Positions 60,083 through 64,000 of a DNA stretch of 64,000 nt are shown one piece after another. Location of the stretch: the NCBI RefSeq assembly GCF_000346465.2, contig NC_034015.1:8691717-8755716 (forward strand), written 5' to 3'. How positions within the stretch are numbered: position 1 is the stretch's first letter; each line of letters starts with the position of its first letter. Source of the DNA: Prunus persica (taxonomy: Eukaryota; Streptophyta; Magnoliopsida; Rosales; Rosaceae). The position numbers were made by a program, and so were the translations under genes. A model generated the notes under the pieces. That model did not search any database. It saw only the letters and a list, made by a program, of their open reading frames with translations, and had not been told where the DNA came from.

Positions 60083-63000
60083 TTAAGAGAGTGGTGGAGG
60101 CTCCTTGAGTTCTTGAGACCCAATATTGCCATCAAAGTTGGCATCGAAGTAAGGTTTCAACCGATGTCCATTCACCTTGAAGGTGCTGCCATCCTTAATG
60201 TTTTGAATCTCCACTGCGCCATGATTAAGCACATTAGTAATAACAAAAGGGCCAATCCACCAAGAACGAAGCTTACCTGGGAAGAGCTTAAGGCGTGAAT
60301 TGAATAAGAGAACCTTCTGCCCTTTCTCAAACGTCTTCCTAAGAATTTTCTTGTCGTGATATTGCTTTGTTTTCTCCTTGTAAAGCTTCGCATTCTCATA
60401 TGCTTCATGTCGCAACTCCTCCAGCTCATTGAGTTGAAGCCTCCTCTTCTCACCAGCGGCTTCCATATCAAAATTGAAGGCCTTGATTGCCCAATAAGCC
60501 CTGTGCTCAAGCTCCACTGGTAAGTGACAAGGTTTACTGAAAACAAGTCGATACGGAGACATACCTATAGGGGTCTTATAAGCAGTCCTATAAGCCCACA
60601 ATGCATCATCCAAACGCATGGACCAATCCTTCCTTGTGGTGTTCACTGTCTTTTCAAGTATGTGCTTAATCTCCCTATTGCTTATCTCAACCTGCCCACT
60701 AGTTTGAGGATGATAGGGTGTTGCCACCTTATGCGTGATTCCATATTTCTTCAAGAGTGCTGCAAAAGCTTGGTTAACAAAGTGGGAGCCCCCATCACTA
60801 ATGATTGCTCTAGGTGTGCCAAACCTTGTAAAAATATTTCCTTTGAGAAAACCGATCACAACCTTAGCATCATTAGTTCTAGTGGCAATGGCTTCCACCC
60901 ATTTAGAAACATAATCGACTGCAATAAATATATATTCAAATCCATAAGAGGTAGGAAAAAGGCCCATGAAATCAATTCCCCAAACATCAAATATATCAAT
61001 GATTAAGATATTGGTGAGAGGCATCTGATTTCTAGCATGTAAATTACCCATCTGTTGGCATCTATCACATGAAGCACAACAAACATAAGCATCCTTAAAA
61101 AGGGTAGGCCAAAAGAAACCTGATTGTAGCACTTTGCTGGCAGTCTTCTTTGCTCCAAAATGGCCTCCGCATGCGTGGGAGTGACAAAACTTCAGAATGC
61201 TCTTAAAATCACCTTCAGGCACACATCTTCGAATTACTTGGTCTGGACAATGCTTGAATAGATAGGGATCATCCCAAAAGTAGTATCTTGCTTGCTTCCT
61301 AAGCTTGTCACGTTGGAACGTAGATAACCCTGTAGGGAGTTCGTTAGTGCACAAATAGTTAACAATATCAGCAAACCAAGGCAATGGATTGAGAGAATTC
61401 AAAGCACAAATGGAGTAGAGTTGCTCATCAGGGAAGCTTTCACGCAATGACAATGAATCCTCCTCTTCGTTAGATACATGCACCAATCTACTCAAGTGAT
61501 CAGCCACGACATTCTCACTTCCTTTCTTATCTTTTATCTCCAAGTTAAACTCTTGCAACAAGAGAATCCATCTAATGAGTCGTGGTTTGGCATCCTTCTT
61601 AGCTAACAAGTATTTCAATGCTGCATGATCAGTGTAAACAATAACCTTGTTAGTAATCAAATATGATCTGAACTTCTCTAAAGCAAATATGACGGCTAAC
61701 AACTCCTACTCTGTGGTGGAATAGTTGAGTTGGGCATCGTTGAGGGTTCTACTAGCATAGTAGATGGCATGTGGCTTCTTATCAACTCGCTGTCCCAAAA
61801 CGGCTCCAACAGCATAATCTAAGGCGTCACACATCAATTCAAAGGGCAAGCTCCAATCCGGTGGTATAATGATTGGGGCAGTTGTGAGCATCTTCTTCAA
61901 AGCATTGAAAGCATTCTCACAGTCTTGATCAAACACAAAATCCATGTCCTTGGCAAGGAGATTGCACATAGGCCTTGCAATCTTAGAAAAATCCTTAATG
62001 AAACGCCTATAGAAACCTGCATGGCCAAGGAAAGAACGTACTTCTTTGACAGAAGTAGGTGAGGGCATAGAGGCAATCAAATCAATCTTAGCTTTATCTA
62101 CCTCAATTCCTTTACTAGAGATGACATGACCAAGAACTATGCCTTGGTTAACCATAAAATGACATTTTTCCCAATTAAGCACAAGGTTAGTATGTTCACA
62201 TCTAGCCAACACCTTGGATAAGTTATGCAAGCATTGATCAAAAGAATCACCAAAGACAGAGAAGTCATCCATGAATACCTCAATGAACCTTTCTACCATG
62301 TCGGAGAAAATGCTCATCATGCACTTTTGAAAAGTGGCTGGGGCGTTACAGAGACCAAAAGGCATCCTCCTATAAGCGAAAGTGCCAAAGGGACATGTGA
62401 AGGTCGTCTTCTCTTGATCCTCTGGGGCTATGGCGATTTGGTTGTAGCCTGAATATCCATCAAGGAAGCAATAGTGGCTATGCCCAGCTAATCTCTCAAG
62501 CATTTAATCAATGAATGGAAGAGGAAAGTGATCTTTGCTTGTCGCTGTGTTGAGCTTCCTATAATCAATGCAAACTCTCCAGCCCGTGGTCATCCGTGTA
62601 GGTACAAGTTCATTTGCTTCATCCTTCACCACTGTGATACCTGACTTCTTGGGGACAACTTGCACTGGGCTCACCCATTTACTGTCAGAAATAGGGTAAA
62701 TAATACCAACATTTAAAAGCTTAATTACCTCTTTTCTTACCACCTCCTTCATGTTCGGATTGAGACGTCTTTGGGCATCCCTCTTAGGCATTGCATTGTC
62801 TTCCAATAATATCTTGTGCATGCACAGTGTTGGGCTTATGCCTTTGATATCTGCAATGCTCCACCCAATTGCAGTTTTGTGCTCTTTTAGAACTCTCAAA
62901 AGCTTCTTTTCATCATTTGGTCCGAGATGTGAGGCAATGATAACAGGTAAAGTCTCATTTTCACCTAAATAAGCATATTTAAGGTGTTTTGGCAATTGCT

Positions 63001-64000
63001 TTAATTCCAACTCTGGTGCCTGCACAATAGAAGGTAAAACCTTATTAGTAGGTGGGGGTAATGATTCAAATTGGTTTGCATACCTCTTTCCAATTTCTAT
63101 GTAGCTATCCATGCTGCAAACAAGCTTAAGAAGTAAAGGAGAGATCACAGCCTCTAAGCTGTCCACTTCTTCTTTCCTTATGCTTTGTGTGATGCATGCT
63201 TTAATGGGCTCCAAAGAACTCATTGGCAGTGCTTCTTTCACCAAAGTATCAATTGCATCAAGATGGAAAACTTCATGCTCATCACTTGGAAACTTGGAGG
63301 CTTCAAACACTTTGAATGCTATTGTCTCATCAAACACATTCATGGTCAATGTACCCTTCTTTAAATCAATAATAGCACCGGCAGTTGCCATGAATGGCCG
63401 ACCTAGAATGAGTGGTAATTGATTGTCATGAATTGGTGCTTCTTCCATCTCCAACATCAAGAAATCTGCTGGCAAAATTAGCTCTTCCACTTTCACCAAA
63501 ACATCTTCTAGAATGCCCTTAGGGTACCTAATAGTTCTATCTGCCAATTGAATGCTCACAGATGTGGCTTGCAACTCACCAAGGTTAAGTTTCTCATAAA
63601 CATGATATGGCATAAGATTTATAGAAGCACCAAGATCAAGCAAAGCTTTTTAAAACTTAAAATCACCAACTATGCAAGGTATAGAAAACGAACCTGGATC
63701 CTTTAGCTTTGGAGGCAGCTTTCTTTGTAACACTGCACTTACCTCTTCACTCAATGCAACTTGTTCATGCTCTTTGAATCTCCTCTTGTTAGTGCATAGA
63801 TCCTTCAAAATTTTTGCATACTTTGGAATCTGAGTAATGGCATTGAGCAATGGGATGTTGATTTGCACCTTCTTGAATGTTTCCATTATCTCATCCAAGC
63901 CTTGATCTTTCTTTGACTTTGATAACCTGCTGGGAAAGGGTGCAATAGGCCTAAAAGCATTAGTTGAAATTGGAACTTGATTAGCATTAGATGATACCTT
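60083..64000 (-). pseudogene. Athila-like Gypsy polyprotein, three in-frame stops, runs off the window
   Basis: One reading frame on the - strand extends from the right edge to a stop at 60083. In order come a gag-end region (VALSEEVSAVLQRKLPPKLK), protease (LDLGASINLMPYHV), reverse transcriptase (FLDGYSGYNQI and the catalytic VFMDDFSVFGDS), RNase H ([25 protein letters not shown]), and integrase with a His/Cys finger ([20 protein letters not shown]) and the DDE residues ([27 protein letters not shown]). The C-terminal tail is [12 protein letters not shown]. In-frame stops lie at 63647-63649 (just before the protease), 62504-62506 (in reverse transcriptase) and 61703-61705 (before RNase H). 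There is no frameshift, so decay is young. Gag, the 5' LTR and the primer site are outside the window. Confidence 0.92.

Noticed and set aside
1..64000. CRISPR array, phage, bacterial operon or integron
   Set aside because: Repeats present are microsatellites, terminal repeats or AT-rich tandems. Genes are split by introns and the DNA is plant nuclear.

Overview
The window is plant nuclear DNA. Its split genes have GT-AG introns, the background is AT-rich, and more than half of the sequence is transposons. Family-level resemblance of several repeats (a Cassandra-type LTR, Athila-type Gypsy, GGGCC-rich hAT elements) suggests a woody eudicot, perhaps Rosaceae. That taxonomic guess is inference, not something the sequence proves.

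Region 1 (about 1-14,840) is a stack of nested mobile elements. Target-site duplications (TSDs) can be read for almost every layer. An outer Mutator-like element (276-13,963) carries a PIF/Harbinger element in its left arm, and that element's transposase is split by a Cassandra solo LTR. The outer element's right terminal repeat is split by a 2.6-kb solo LTR. A second Mutator-like element (6,810-10,710) sits in its middle, with a hAT element in its right arm and a third long-terminal-repeat element (7,042-9,666) inside; that one holds an LTR-retrotransposon remnant. A LINE copy with a 16-17-bp TSD follows. A 100-N assembly gap lies at 5,438-5,537.

Region 2 (about 15,490-44,900) is the gene-bearing part. 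On the + strand are the apurinic/apyrimidinic endonuclease ARP (12 exons, 548 codons) and the ER enzyme that starts N-glycosylation, UDP-GlcNAc:dolichyl-phosphate GlcNAc-1-P transferase (11 exons, 423 codons). On the - strand are the WD40 splicing factor PRP4 (5 exons, 529 codons) and a two-exon gene of unknown function (285 codons). Between them lie an orphan first exon of an ERD6-like sugar transporter and a dead CDR1-type aspartic protease. Introns and gaps hold a Harbinger MITE-like element, a LINE fragment and very short tRNA-derived SINEs, each with its TSD. All four intact gene models keep the reading frame across every proposed junction.

Region 3 (about 45,600-64,000) is mostly retrotransposon debris: LINE zinc-binding remnants, Gypsy gag fragments in inverted orientation, a Gypsy-type LTR, a short non-autonomous LTR element with both LTRs, a Copia integrase relic, and at the right edge a long Athila-like polyprotein on the - strand that is open except for three in-frame stops. 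A possible proteasome beta-like gene relic lies near 52,730-53,026.

The three recognised genes work in unrelated housekeeping processes (base-excision repair, N-glycosylation, pre-mRNA splicing). Their shared interest is positional, because their order matches what I recall of Arabidopsis chromosome 2. I found no convincing new biological system. The strongest unusual signals are the fully readable transposon nest and the family of SINEs of about 80-105 bp.
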